Shown one piece after another: positions 29,301-36,576 of a DNA stretch of 64,000 nucleotides. The notes under the pieces were generated by a model, which saw nothing but the letters and a program-made list of their open reading frames with translations, did no database searches and had not been told where the DNA came from. This DNA is from Culex pipiens pallens (lineage: Eukaryota; Arthropoda; Insecta; Diptera; Culicidae): assembly GCF_016801865.2 (NCBI RefSeq), contig NC_068938.1, positions 186,001-250,000 on the forward strand, read 5' to 3'. Numbering within the stretch: the stretch's first letter is position 1; every line of letters begins with the position of its first letter. Both the position numbers and the translations under genes were made by a program.

Positions 29301-32300
29301 GTTTGCCTTGAGAATAATATATAAAACCTTTCAACAAACACTATGATTTTGGGTCACATCATCATCTTCTATGATGAATCCTGACCAAGCACCCTACCCT
29401 ACTAACCAATTTTCAGGTTCCTGGCGCTGGTGAGGTGCAAGCACAGAGTAAATCAGTTGCCCTAGTAGCAACCTGCGCTAACTAACATTCCCGTCCCTTA
29501 AAATCGAGATCTACAAACTGACATGGCGGGCGCCGTTGGTGGCCAATGACTGTTACCTATTCGCAACTGATCTAGTTTTAGCAATCATGGTGTTTTATCT
29601 TTTCAGCGCATTCATACATGCTGTTGATAAGGGAAACACCACTAGATCGTCGAAGCCTATGATCAGTAGTGCTGAAAGGATATTACGGTTCTGTTCAGTG
29701 CCCCTCCGAACGATGGGTGGTCTCTCATGCTCATGCTCATGCTCATTTCGGTCATTTTGGTAATTTTGTCATTTTGGTCATTTTGGTCATTTTGGTAAAT
29801 TCGGTAATTTCGGTAATTTCGGTAATTTCGGTAATTTTGATCATTTCGGTCATTATGGTCATTATGGTCATTATGGTCATTTTGGTCATTTCGGCCATTT
29901 CGGTCATTTTGGTCATTTTTTCATTTTGGTAATTTCAGTAATTTTGGTTATTTCGGTCATTTTGGTAATTTTGGTCATTTCGGTCATTTTGATCATTTCA
30001 GTCATTATGGCAATTTTGGTCATTTCGGTCATTTGGTTATTTGGGTCATTTTGGTCATTTTGGTCATTTCGGTCATTTGGTTATTTGGGTCATTTTGGTT
30101 ATTTTGGTCATTTTGGTCATTTTGGTAATTTCGGTAATTTCGGTCATTTTGGTCATTTTGGTCATTTTGGTCATTTTGGTCATTTTGGTCATTTTGGTCA
30201 TTTTGGTCATTTTGGTCATTTTGGTCATTTTGGTCATTTTGGTCATTTTGGTCATTTTGGTCATTTTGGTCATTTTGGTCATTTTGGTCATTTCGGTCAT
30301 TTTGGTCATTTTGGTCATTTTGGTCATTTTGGTCATTTTGGTCATTTTGGTCATTTTGGTCATTTTGGTCATTTTGGTCATTTTGGTCATTTTGGTCATT
30401 TTGGTCATTTTGGTCATTTTTGGTCATTTTGGTCATTTTGGTAATTTTGGTCATTTTGGTCATTTTGGTCATTTTGGTCATTTTGGTCATTTTGGACATT
30501 TTGGACATTTTGGACATTCTGGACATTTTGGTCATTTTGGTCATTTTGGTCATTTTGGTCATTTCGGTCTTTTGGTTATTTGGGTCATTTTGGTCGTTTC
30601 GGTCATTTGGGTCATTTTGGTCATTTTGGTCATTTTGGTCATTTTGGTCATTTTGGTCATTTTGGTCATTTTGGTCATTTTGGTCATTTTGGTCATTTTG
30701 GTCATTTTGGTCATTTTGGTCATTTTGGTCATTTTGGTAATTTCAGTCATTTTGGTCATTTTGGTCATTTTGGTAATTTCAGTCATTATGGTCATTATGG
30801 TCATTTTGGTCATTTTGTTCATTTTGGTCATTTTGGAAATTTCGGTAATTTCGGTAATTTTGATCATTTCAGTCATTATGGCAATTTTGGTCATTTCGGT
30901 CATTTGGTTATTTGGGTCATTTTGGTCATTTTGGTAATTTCAGTCATTATGGTCATTATGGTCATTTTGGTCATTTTGGTCATTTTGGTCATTTTGGTCA
31001 TTTCGGTCATTTTGATCATTTCGGTAATTTCGGTAATTTTGATCATTTCAGTCATTATGGCAATTTTGGTCATTTCGGTCATTTGGTTATTTGGGTCATT
31101 TTGGTCATTTTGGTCATTTCGGTCACTTGGTTATTTTGGTCATTTGGGTCATTTTGGTCATTTTGGTCATTTTGGTAATTTCGGTCATTTTGGTCATTTT
31201 CGTCATTTCGGTCATTTTGGTCATTTTGGTCATTTTGGTCATTTTGGTCATTTTGGTCATTTTGGTCATTTCGGTCATTTTGGTAATTTCAGTAATTTTG
31301 GTTATTTCGGTCATTTTGGTAATTTCGGTAATTTCGGTAATTTTGATCATTTCTAGATTAAATTTTCAAAACAACCTATCCCTCATGGGTTTCCTATGCA
31401 GATAGGACCTCTTGAAAATTTAATCGAGATTTCAGTCATTATGGCAATTTTGGTCATTTCGGTCATTTGGTTATTTGGGTCATTTTGGTAATTTTGGTCA
31501 TTTCGGTCATTTGGTTATTTGGGTCATTTTCGTCATTTTGGGTATTTTGGTCATTTTGGTCATTTTGGTCATTTTGGTCATTTTGGTCATTTTGGTCATT
31601 TTGGTTCATTTTGGACATTTTGGTCATTTTGGTCATTTTGGAAATTTCGGTCATTTTGGTCATTTTGGTCATTTTGGTCATTTTGGTCATTTTGGACATT
31701 TTGGACATTTTGGACATTTTGGTCATTTTGGTCATTTTGGTCATTTCGGTCTTTTGGTTATTTGGGTCATTTTGGTCGTTTCGGTCATTTGGGTCATTTT
31801 GGTCATTTTGGTCATTTTGGTCATTTTGGTCATTTTGGTCATTTTGGTCATTTTGGTCATTTTGGTAATTTCAGTCATTTTGGTCATTTTGGTCATTTTG
31901 GTAATTTCAGTCATTATGGTCATTATGGTCATTTTGGTCATTTTGTTCATTTTGGTCATTTTGGTCATTTCGGTCATTTTGGAAATTTCGGTAATTTCGG
32001 TAATTTTGATCATTTCAGTCATTATGGCAATTTTGGTCATTTCGGTCATTTGGTTATTTGGGTCATTTTGGTCATTTTGGTAATTTCAGTCATTATGGTC
32101 ATTATGGTCATTTTGGTCATTTTGGTCATTTTGGTCATTTTGGTCATTTCGGTCATTTTGATCATTTCGGTAATTTCGGTAATTTTGATCATTTCAGTCA
32201 TTATGGCAATTTTGGTCATTTCGGTCATTTGATTATTTGGGTCATTTTGGTCATTTTGGTCATTTCGGTCATTTGGTTATTTGGGTCATTTGGGTCATTT

Positions 32301-34951
32301 TGGTCATTTTGGTCATTTTGGTAATTTCGGTCATTTTGGTCATTTTCGTCATTTCGGTCATTTTGGACATTTTGGACATTTTGGACATTTTGGTCATTTT
32401 GGTCATTTTGGTCATTTCGGTCTTTTGGTTATTTGGGTCATTTTGGTCGTTTCGGTCATTTGGGTCATTTTGGTCATTTTGGTCATTTTGGTTCATTTTG
32501 GACATTTTGGTCATTTTGGTCATTTTGGAAATTTCGGTCATTTTGGTCATTTTGGTCATTTGGGTCATTTTGGTCATTTTGGTCATTTTGGACATTTTGG
32601 ACATTTTGGACATTTTGGACATTGTGGTCATTTTGGTCATTTTGGTCATTTCGGTCTTTTGGTTATTTGGGTCATTTTGGTCGTTTCGGTAATTTCGGTA
32701 ATTTTGATCATTTCAGTCATTATGGCAATTTTGGTCATTTCGGTCATTTGGTTATTTGGGTCATTTTGGTCATTTTGGTCATTTCGGTCATTTGGTTATT
32801 TGGGTCATTTGGGTCATTTTGGTCATTTTGGTCATTTTGGTAATTTCGGTCATTTTGGTCATTTTCGTCATTTCGGTCATTTTGGTCATTTTGGTCATTT
32901 TGGTCATTTTGGTCATTTTGGTCATTTTGGTCATTTCGGTCATTTTGGTAATTTCAGTAATTTTGGTTATTTCGGTCATTTTGGTAATTTCGGTAATTTC
33001 GGTAATTTTGATCATTTCTAGATTAAATTTTCAAAACAACCTATCCCTCATGGGTTTCCTATGCAGATAGGACCTCTTGAAAATTTAATCGAGATTTCAG
33101 TCATTATGGCAATTTTGGTCATTTCGGTCATTTGGTTATTTGGGTCATTTTCGTCATTTTGGGTATTTTGGTCATTTTGGTCTTTTTGGTCATTTTGGTC
33201 ATTTTGGTCATTTTGGTCATTTTGGACATTTTGGACATTTTGGTCATTTTGGTCATTTTGGTTCATTTTGGACATTTTGGTCATTTTGGTCATTTTGGAA
33301 ATTTCGGTCATTTTGGTCATTTTGGTCATTTTGGTCATTTTGGTCATTTTGGTAATTTCAGTCATTATGGTCATTATGGTCATTATGGTCATTTTGGTCA
33401 TTATGGTAATTATGGTAATTTCGGTCATTTTGGTAATTTCGGTCATTTTGGTAATTTCGGTCATTTTGGTAATTTCGGTCATTTTGGTTATTTCGGTCAT
33501 TTTGGTTATTTCGGTCTTTTTGGTCATTTTGGTTATTTTGGTTATTTGGGTCATTTGGATTTTGGCAGAATAGGAATAATACTTTCAAATAATTTCAATC
33601 ATTTAACCCAATATCTTTCTGGTTGCAGGTCAAATAACTTACTACTGGGACCAACGTATCTTTGATTCATATTACAATGAAATTTTTTACAAACAATTTA
33701 TTAACGTTTCCCAAAGCACATTAGTTTCGTATGACAGTCGTTTTTCGATTCCTCGTGACGGTAATTTTCAAGCATATAAAAATTTTATTTTAAAACAAAT
33801 TCCGATGGCCGATGGAATCAACGTGTATGGTCTGAACGAAAATGCAAATATTCAACATCTGAAATCGCAGTCATCCTATATACTTGAAATGCTGCGCAAG
33901 GTACCGCTTGATCCACAGGCTATTTCATCATTTCAAATTAAACCTTATGTTAGCATGGATTTTGAAAACGTAAGACATTTTTTTCATCATCAACTTGCAT
34001 GAAAGTGCCGAAAGAATCTTGTCATTGTTATTTCCATTCTTCAAACATAATGCTTTTAACAACATGCATCTGATTTTCAGGTGAAGCAAACAATCCAAGA
34101 GCTGCTAACAAAACTTCCTGTTTACCTAGACTATGATAATGCAGTAAGAATTGTAGGTGCAAACAGAACCCCTGTAAGTGATGCTTTGCTGCTCGAGATA
34201 CATTCATACAATCAAATCGTGAGGCTTGTTAGAAAAAATCTTGAGCAAACATTTGCCATATTATTAGGAGAGCGTTGTTTGAATGAAGAATACGAAGACT
34301 TTTTAGAGCATTTCAGACAAAACCGAGTGCCACATGCTTGGCTACGATACCCAACAAACAAATGCATCTCCGATTGGATATACGATCTCAGATGCAGAGT
34401 CGAATTCTTCCGAATGTGGTCTGAAACTGGTCAACTCTCAACGAACATTGTTCTTGGATATTTTATAAGGCCAGTCATGTTTCTAGATAGCGTATTGCAG
34501 GTAGTTTACTTTTTTAAGCTTGCGTACCCCCAGTGAAACTTACCATTTCCAATGATTTTTGTTTTAGCTCTTCGCCAGCGCCAATGATATTTCAGTCACG
34601 GATGCTGAATGGAAAGTTACTGTATTTACCACAATGAAACCTATTGTTAAGTTTGCTATCGCAGATGGATTTATTGCTCGAGAAATTTACCTGCAAAATG
34701 GAGGTTGGGACCTAGAAAAACAATGTTTGAAAGAGCCTAATATTTTACAAATGTGTTCTCCGATGCCACCCACACATTTTAAGCCTGTCGTCAAGAAAGA
34801 CGATGTAAACGAACGAGATTTTGCATGTCCCTGCTTTTATGGCCCCAGCCGTAGTGAAGAATCATTTATTTGTACGCTATACCTTAAAACGGGAGACTTC
34901 CCGAAAGAAAAATGGGCGAACTATAATACCGCATTGACACTTACAAATTGA
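8336..34951 (+). CDS. Dynein heavy chain with degenerate AAA1 motor site (26 exons)
   Basis: Exons: 8336-8411, 8470-9171, 9233-9690, 9746-9876, 9944-11841, 11900-12061, 12121-12343, 12400-12523, 12604-12755, 12816-12986, 13045-15160, 15221-15370, 15446-16377, 16444-17406, 17464-17988, 18046-18217, 18278-18432, 18485-19144, 19203-20128, 20188-20644, 20724-21546, 21598-21798, 21866-22007, 33629-33969, 34081-34500, 34568-34951. They give 4487 aa, a normal heavy-chain length. Order seen: N-terminal tail (to about residue 1250), linker (LRDRHW near exon 10, GRLYLVPDNLL), AAA1 near 1860-1940, AAA2 P-loop at 2148, AAA3 at 2461, AAA4 at 2796, stalk with microtubule-binding domain near 3156-3260, AAA5, AAA6 and a C-terminal domain. 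ATG 8336 is the first in frame; the N-terminus is acidic and serine-rich. AAA1 lacks both Walker motifs, so this is not a conventional motor. The stalk tip resembles axonemal inner-arm types (from memory). Vertebrate DNHD1 is a known dynein-like protein with degraded P-loops; orthology is unproven. Confidence 0.93.
13045..15160 (+). other. Dynein exon 11: linker end and degenerate AAA1
   Basis: After the linker hallmark GRLYLVPDNLL comes the usual run into AAA1, FITPYTNRMLMTISSAL, matching canonical VITPLTDRCYRTLTGAL. Where ordinary dyneins read GPAGTGKT, this protein reads LIGKDEKC (about residues 1873-1880), so the P-loop glycines and the threonine are gone. The Walker B segment, normally CFDEFN, reads CFSGIE (about 1925-1930), losing both the magnesium-binding aspartate and the catalytic glutamate. 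The flanking alignment (LFVTLSCDPQWKPDCILRCL against VVFNCSDGLDYKAMG) is good enough to exclude a misread frame, and the whole region lies inside one uninterrupted 2.1-kb exon. Confidence 0.85.
15446..17988 (+). other. Dynein exons 13-15: AAA2, AAA3 and AAA4
   Basis: AAA2 has an intact Walker A, GDPCCGKST (residue 2148 on), and a family-like Walker B block RKCIIFDSV followed by the expected SHWIE. AAA3 reads SNDAVGKSA in place of GPTGTGKSV, keeping GKS but not the first glycine, while its Walker B WFLDDLHN stays close to canonical FFIDDLNM. AAA4 reads VGEIGSGRHT, close to the canonical VGVGGSGRQS, and NNLHFVLCLP matches the AAA4 block ENLHVVLCMS. Nucleotide binding at AAA2 and AAA4 is therefore plausible; AAA3 is uncertain. 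Confidence 0.8.
18278..19500 (+). other. Dynein stalk coiled coil and microtubule-binding domain
   Basis: Exons 17-19 encode a charged coiled coil, then a well-preserved microtubule-binding domain (about residues 3156-3260): EIKSYARPP, LNAVMILLGKEPSW, AESKRQLG, FDKNNI and AAKSLILWVRAIENYGKVY, followed by the returning coiled-coil helix. These blocks keep the PP, LLGKxPxW, LG, FDKxNI and WVRAxExY positions typical of axonemal dyneins. The contrast with the ruined AAA1 site suggests that selection maintains microtubule binding. Confidence 0.88.
22008..22714 (+). other. Non-satellite 5' part of the giant intron
   Basis: AT-rich sequence between the donor and the first repeated flank. I see no gene, hairpin or clear mobile element in it. 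A more CG-containing patch at about 22500-22620 (CCCTTCTCCCCCTCGCTCG) could be a degraded transposon end, but this cannot be shown. Confidence 0.5.
22715..22900 (+). repeat. Left flank of duplicated intron unit, copy 1
   Basis: Begins in an ACACAAAACACAAAACTAAAC-like stretch and runs through AAGCTGCAGTATCCTTGAAAC to the satellite edge. Nearly the same sequence recurs at 27580-27770. The pair marks the left end of the duplicated unit. Confidence 0.75.
22901..23560 (+). repeat. (TTTTGGTCA)n satellite, block 1
   Basis: Nine-base tandem array dominated by TTTTGGTCA with many variants (TTTCGGTCA, TTTTGGTAA, TTTTGGACA, TTATGGTCA, TTTTGATCA). It ends in GGTCATTTTGA directly before the 1.2-kb core. 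Because the period is a multiple of three it stays open in several frames on both strands; these are not genes. Confidence 0.95.
23561..24763. mobile_element. Transposon-like 1.2-kb core, copy 1
   Basis: Non-satellite island starting TAAGTGCAGTGCTTCTGGGG and ending in a short tandem tail (CATGCT)3 that merges into satellite. It has balanced base composition, paired motifs CCGTAGCTCGGAGG and CGTAGCTCGAGAGG, and a region around GGCGGGCGCCGTTGG. No long ORF is present. A short tandem repeat at the 3' end is typical of some non-LTR retrotransposons, so this may be a non-autonomous copy retaining only its untranslated ends. The family is not identified. Confidence 0.5.
24764..27470 (+). repeat. 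(TTTTGGTCA)n satellite, block 2
   Basis: The longest satellite block. It contains a long homogeneous run (about 25160-25500), a short TTTTGGACA run (about 25550-25580) and repeated composite cassettes in which TTTCGGTCATTTGGTTATTT leads into TTTGGGTCA. Cassettes recur several times, giving a higher-order repeat structure. It is closed by the first 78-bp palindrome. Confidence 0.95.
27471..27548. repeat. 78-bp palindromic spacer, copy 1
   Basis: Starts TCTAGATTAAATTTTCAA and ends TTGAAAATTTAATCGAGA. The arms are reverse complements over 18 bases with one mismatch, and an inner pair CCTATC/GATAGG extends the hairpin. The same element recurs at 31352 and 33017, each time directly after GGTAATTTTGATCATT. 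Confidence 0.85.
27580..27770 (+). repeat. Left flank of duplicated intron unit, copy 2
   Basis: Second copy of the 22715-22900 sequence, offset by about 4871 bases at the shared GCTGCAG. It differs by a few substitutions and single-base indels. Confidence 0.75.
27771..28555 (+). repeat. (TTTTGGTCA)n satellite, block 3
   Basis: Counterpart of block 1 in the second unit, with the same order of variants for most of its length. It is about 125 bases longer because of extra repeat cassettes. Confidence 0.95.
28556..29743. mobile_element. Transposon-like 1.2-kb core, copy 2
   Basis: Second copy of the 23561-24763 core, almost identical by eye. It lacks about 16 bases present in copy 1 (GGAGTGAGTTCCGCTG, near 23754) and shows a few substitutions. 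The shared satellite flanks show that the copy arose by segmental duplication, not by independent insertion. Confidence 0.55.
29744..31351 (+). repeat. (TTTTGGTCA)n satellite, block 4
   Basis: Counterpart of block 2 in the second unit but about 1.1 kb shorter. It keeps the homogeneous run, the TTTTGGACA run and the closing cassette, and ends at the second palindrome. Confidence 0.95.
31352..31429. repeat. 78-bp palindromic spacer, copy 2
   Basis: Apparently identical to the copy at 27471-27548. Here it is followed directly by more satellite (TTTCAGTCATTATGG), unlike copy 1. Confidence 0.85.
31430..33016 (+). repeat. (TTTTGGTCA)n satellite, block 5
   Basis: Further satellite built from the same cassettes as blocks 2 and 4, including several TTTTGGACA runs and short irregular steps such as TTTTGGTTCATTTTGG. 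It ends at the third palindrome. Confidence 0.95.
33017..33094. repeat. 78-bp palindromic spacer, copy 3
   Basis: Third copy of the hairpin spacer, with the same 5' neighbour as the other copies and TTTCAGTCATTATGGC after it, as in copy 2. Confidence 0.85.
33095..33565 (+). repeat. (TTTTGGTCA)n satellite, block 6
   Basis: Final, more diverged block, with TTATGGTCA and TTTCGGTCATTTTGGTAA alternation. It decays into unique sequence about 60 bases before the intron acceptor. Confidence 0.9.
33629..34951 (+). other. Dynein exons 24-26: C-terminal domain
   Basis: Three exons downstream of the giant intron encode about the last 380 residues. Blocks typical of the heavy-chain C-terminus are visible: YYWDQRIFDSYYNEIF, INVYGLNENANI (matching the FGLHENANI block) and GWDLEKQCLKE (matching the GARWD block), then DFACPCFYGPSR near the end. 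The TGA stop is at 34949-34951. Without these exons the protein would lack the C-terminal domain that packs under the AAA ring. Confidence 0.9.
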
Positions 34952-35044
34952 ATGGATCTGATAAATATATATTTCTGGAATTCAATTGTACAAAAAATAT
35001 GTTTCTATTAAGATTTCGTAATGATAAACACTAATCATGAGCAT

Positions 35045-35050
35045 AATAAA
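35045..35050 (+). terminator. Poly(A) signal of the dynein gene
   Basis: AATAAA about 94 bases downstream of the dynein stop codon. Confidence 0.55.
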
Positions 35051-36500
35051 ATCAGATAAATTCACTTTTTGCCAATATTAAACGACTTATAGAGAAAATA
35101 ACCAACTGACATAAACGTATTTATTTGCCAACTACATACCACAATCATAATACTATTGTACTTATATGACTAGTGAACTTCTCTAATCCAGTTTGAATAG
35201 AAAAGTGTTTATTTCAAATAATAATTTATGTTTGGCTTTAAATTCTAGTTAGTGTTGCAGATAAGTCTATTTCAGAAATTTTGCAGAGCGGTTCTTATTT
35301 AGACGGGATGTTTTCATTTAGAACAATTTATAGGCTTCCTCTGATCTATAATCTCATCTTGCTCGTACATTTCACTAATAAATTAATATTAAAACAAGTT
35401 ATCGCACCAATCGTTGTTTGTAGTCCAGATTTAGTTTGTAAGAAAATTGGATGATTATGCATCAATTACGCACCATTTTAAAAATCTGAATTTTTAGATT
35501 TCACTGGAATAATCATAATTTAAAATAATCTTGTTTAACCATTTTAAGGCTCTTTTTTTAAGGCACAATTTTTTCTATGCTACACACACAAAATAAAGTC
35601 TTGAATACACTTGTTATTGAAATCTTAATTTGTATGGCACTTCTTTAATGGTTTTAATGATTGAATTCAACAGTTCAGACTTGATAATTCGAAGTCCTTT
35701 TCAAAGATTTTTTTAGCACAAATGTAAACATGACTTAAAACATGCTATGAAGTGGTTTGGGAATGCGTAATACAAAAATTGTGGTGATGAAATGAAGAAA
35801 ATATTTAACCAGAATGTTTTACTAACGTGCTCTGAGATTATGGGCGCCATCTTGAATTGCTCATTCTCACATAAACAATCTTGGAATGCACATTCTCATA
35901 TTCGTAAATTCAAAACATGGAACGAGCAAACACGGGTCTTAAAATTGCAACAAGTTTTCTAATACATCTTCTTGGTGTAAACGCAAACGCTTGTGTCAAA
36001 ATCACAGTGGCAGAAAATGTAATCAAGGATTTGGTATAAATTATAGATACATTATTCGTGATTTTTTCATGTTTCGATTATCCGAAAATCTTTGGATAAT
36101 AGTACTTCGGATAAAGAGGCCTTTATTAAATTTTAAATTATTTACCAGGAAAAAATATGAGTTTTTTATTATTGAAAATTCCATGCATCGAAAATGCTAA
36201 TATTTAAATCATACATTCATTCTTTTATCTGTTCATCTTATATTGTGTATTGTTCTTTTTTTCGAAACTATTTGTATTCACATTATTATGCTTTATACTG
36301 TTAACTGGGGCGAATCGGGACTACATCTGAATAGGCTCAGCATTTTATTTTCATATGATGGTATTCATCTATTTCCTAATTAAAAAATATTAGGAATCAT
36401 ATACATCATTTTAAACATCATAAGCTGCTTACTTTACTAGCTGGCTTGCTTATTCATGTTCATTCCAAGGAAATTGATCCTGCTCTATTTTATTTTAAAA

Positions 36501-36506
36501 TTTATT
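36501..36506 (-). terminator. Poly(A) signal of the PVF gene
   Basis: TTTATT on the plus strand, that is AATAAA on the coding strand, about 70 bases after the PVF stop codon. Confidence 0.55.
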
Positions 36507-36576
36507 TACACTACAATTTTGGGAAGGAATCTCTCAAGTTAAATGATTGTGTAGTTTTAAGGCAGACTATCAACAA

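Larger units (their letters stand above)
22008..33628 (+). repeat. Giant 11.6-kb satellite-filled dynein intron
   Basis: Phase-1 intron with a strong donor (A/GTAAGT) and acceptor (TTGCAG/G), splitting the codon that follows CYK. Downstream of the splice the protein continues SQITYYWDQRIF, matching the YGGRVTDDWDRR block that follows AAA6 in other heavy chains, so the join is well supported. Other introns of the gene are about 50-115 bp. The intron holds roughly 700 bp of AT-rich lead-in (22008-22714), six blocks of a 9-bp satellite, two copies of a 1.2-kb core and three copies of a 78-bp palindrome. No gene is recognised within it. Confidence 0.9.
34952..36576. other. Convergent intergenic region
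   Basis: AT-rich spacer between the 3' ends of the dynein (+) and PVF (-) genes. Beyond the two poly(A) signals I see only a degraded piece near 36071-36115 (CGATTATCCGAAAATC... CTTCGGATAA) resembling the element at 37494-37857. The short ORFs here show no recognisable motif. Confidence 0.6.

Noticed and set aside
22901..33565. Regular direct repeats that might suggest a CRISPR-type array
   Set aside because: The unit is 9 bp with no unique spacers, in a eukaryotic intron; it is a satellite.
22839..33665. Dozens of open frames up to 454 codons in both strands, with GHF, VIL, SFW, MTK or NDQ repeats
   Set aside because: They follow from a stop-free satellite with a period of nine bases. All lie inside the dynein intron, overlap one another in several frames, and show no start context or conserved domain.
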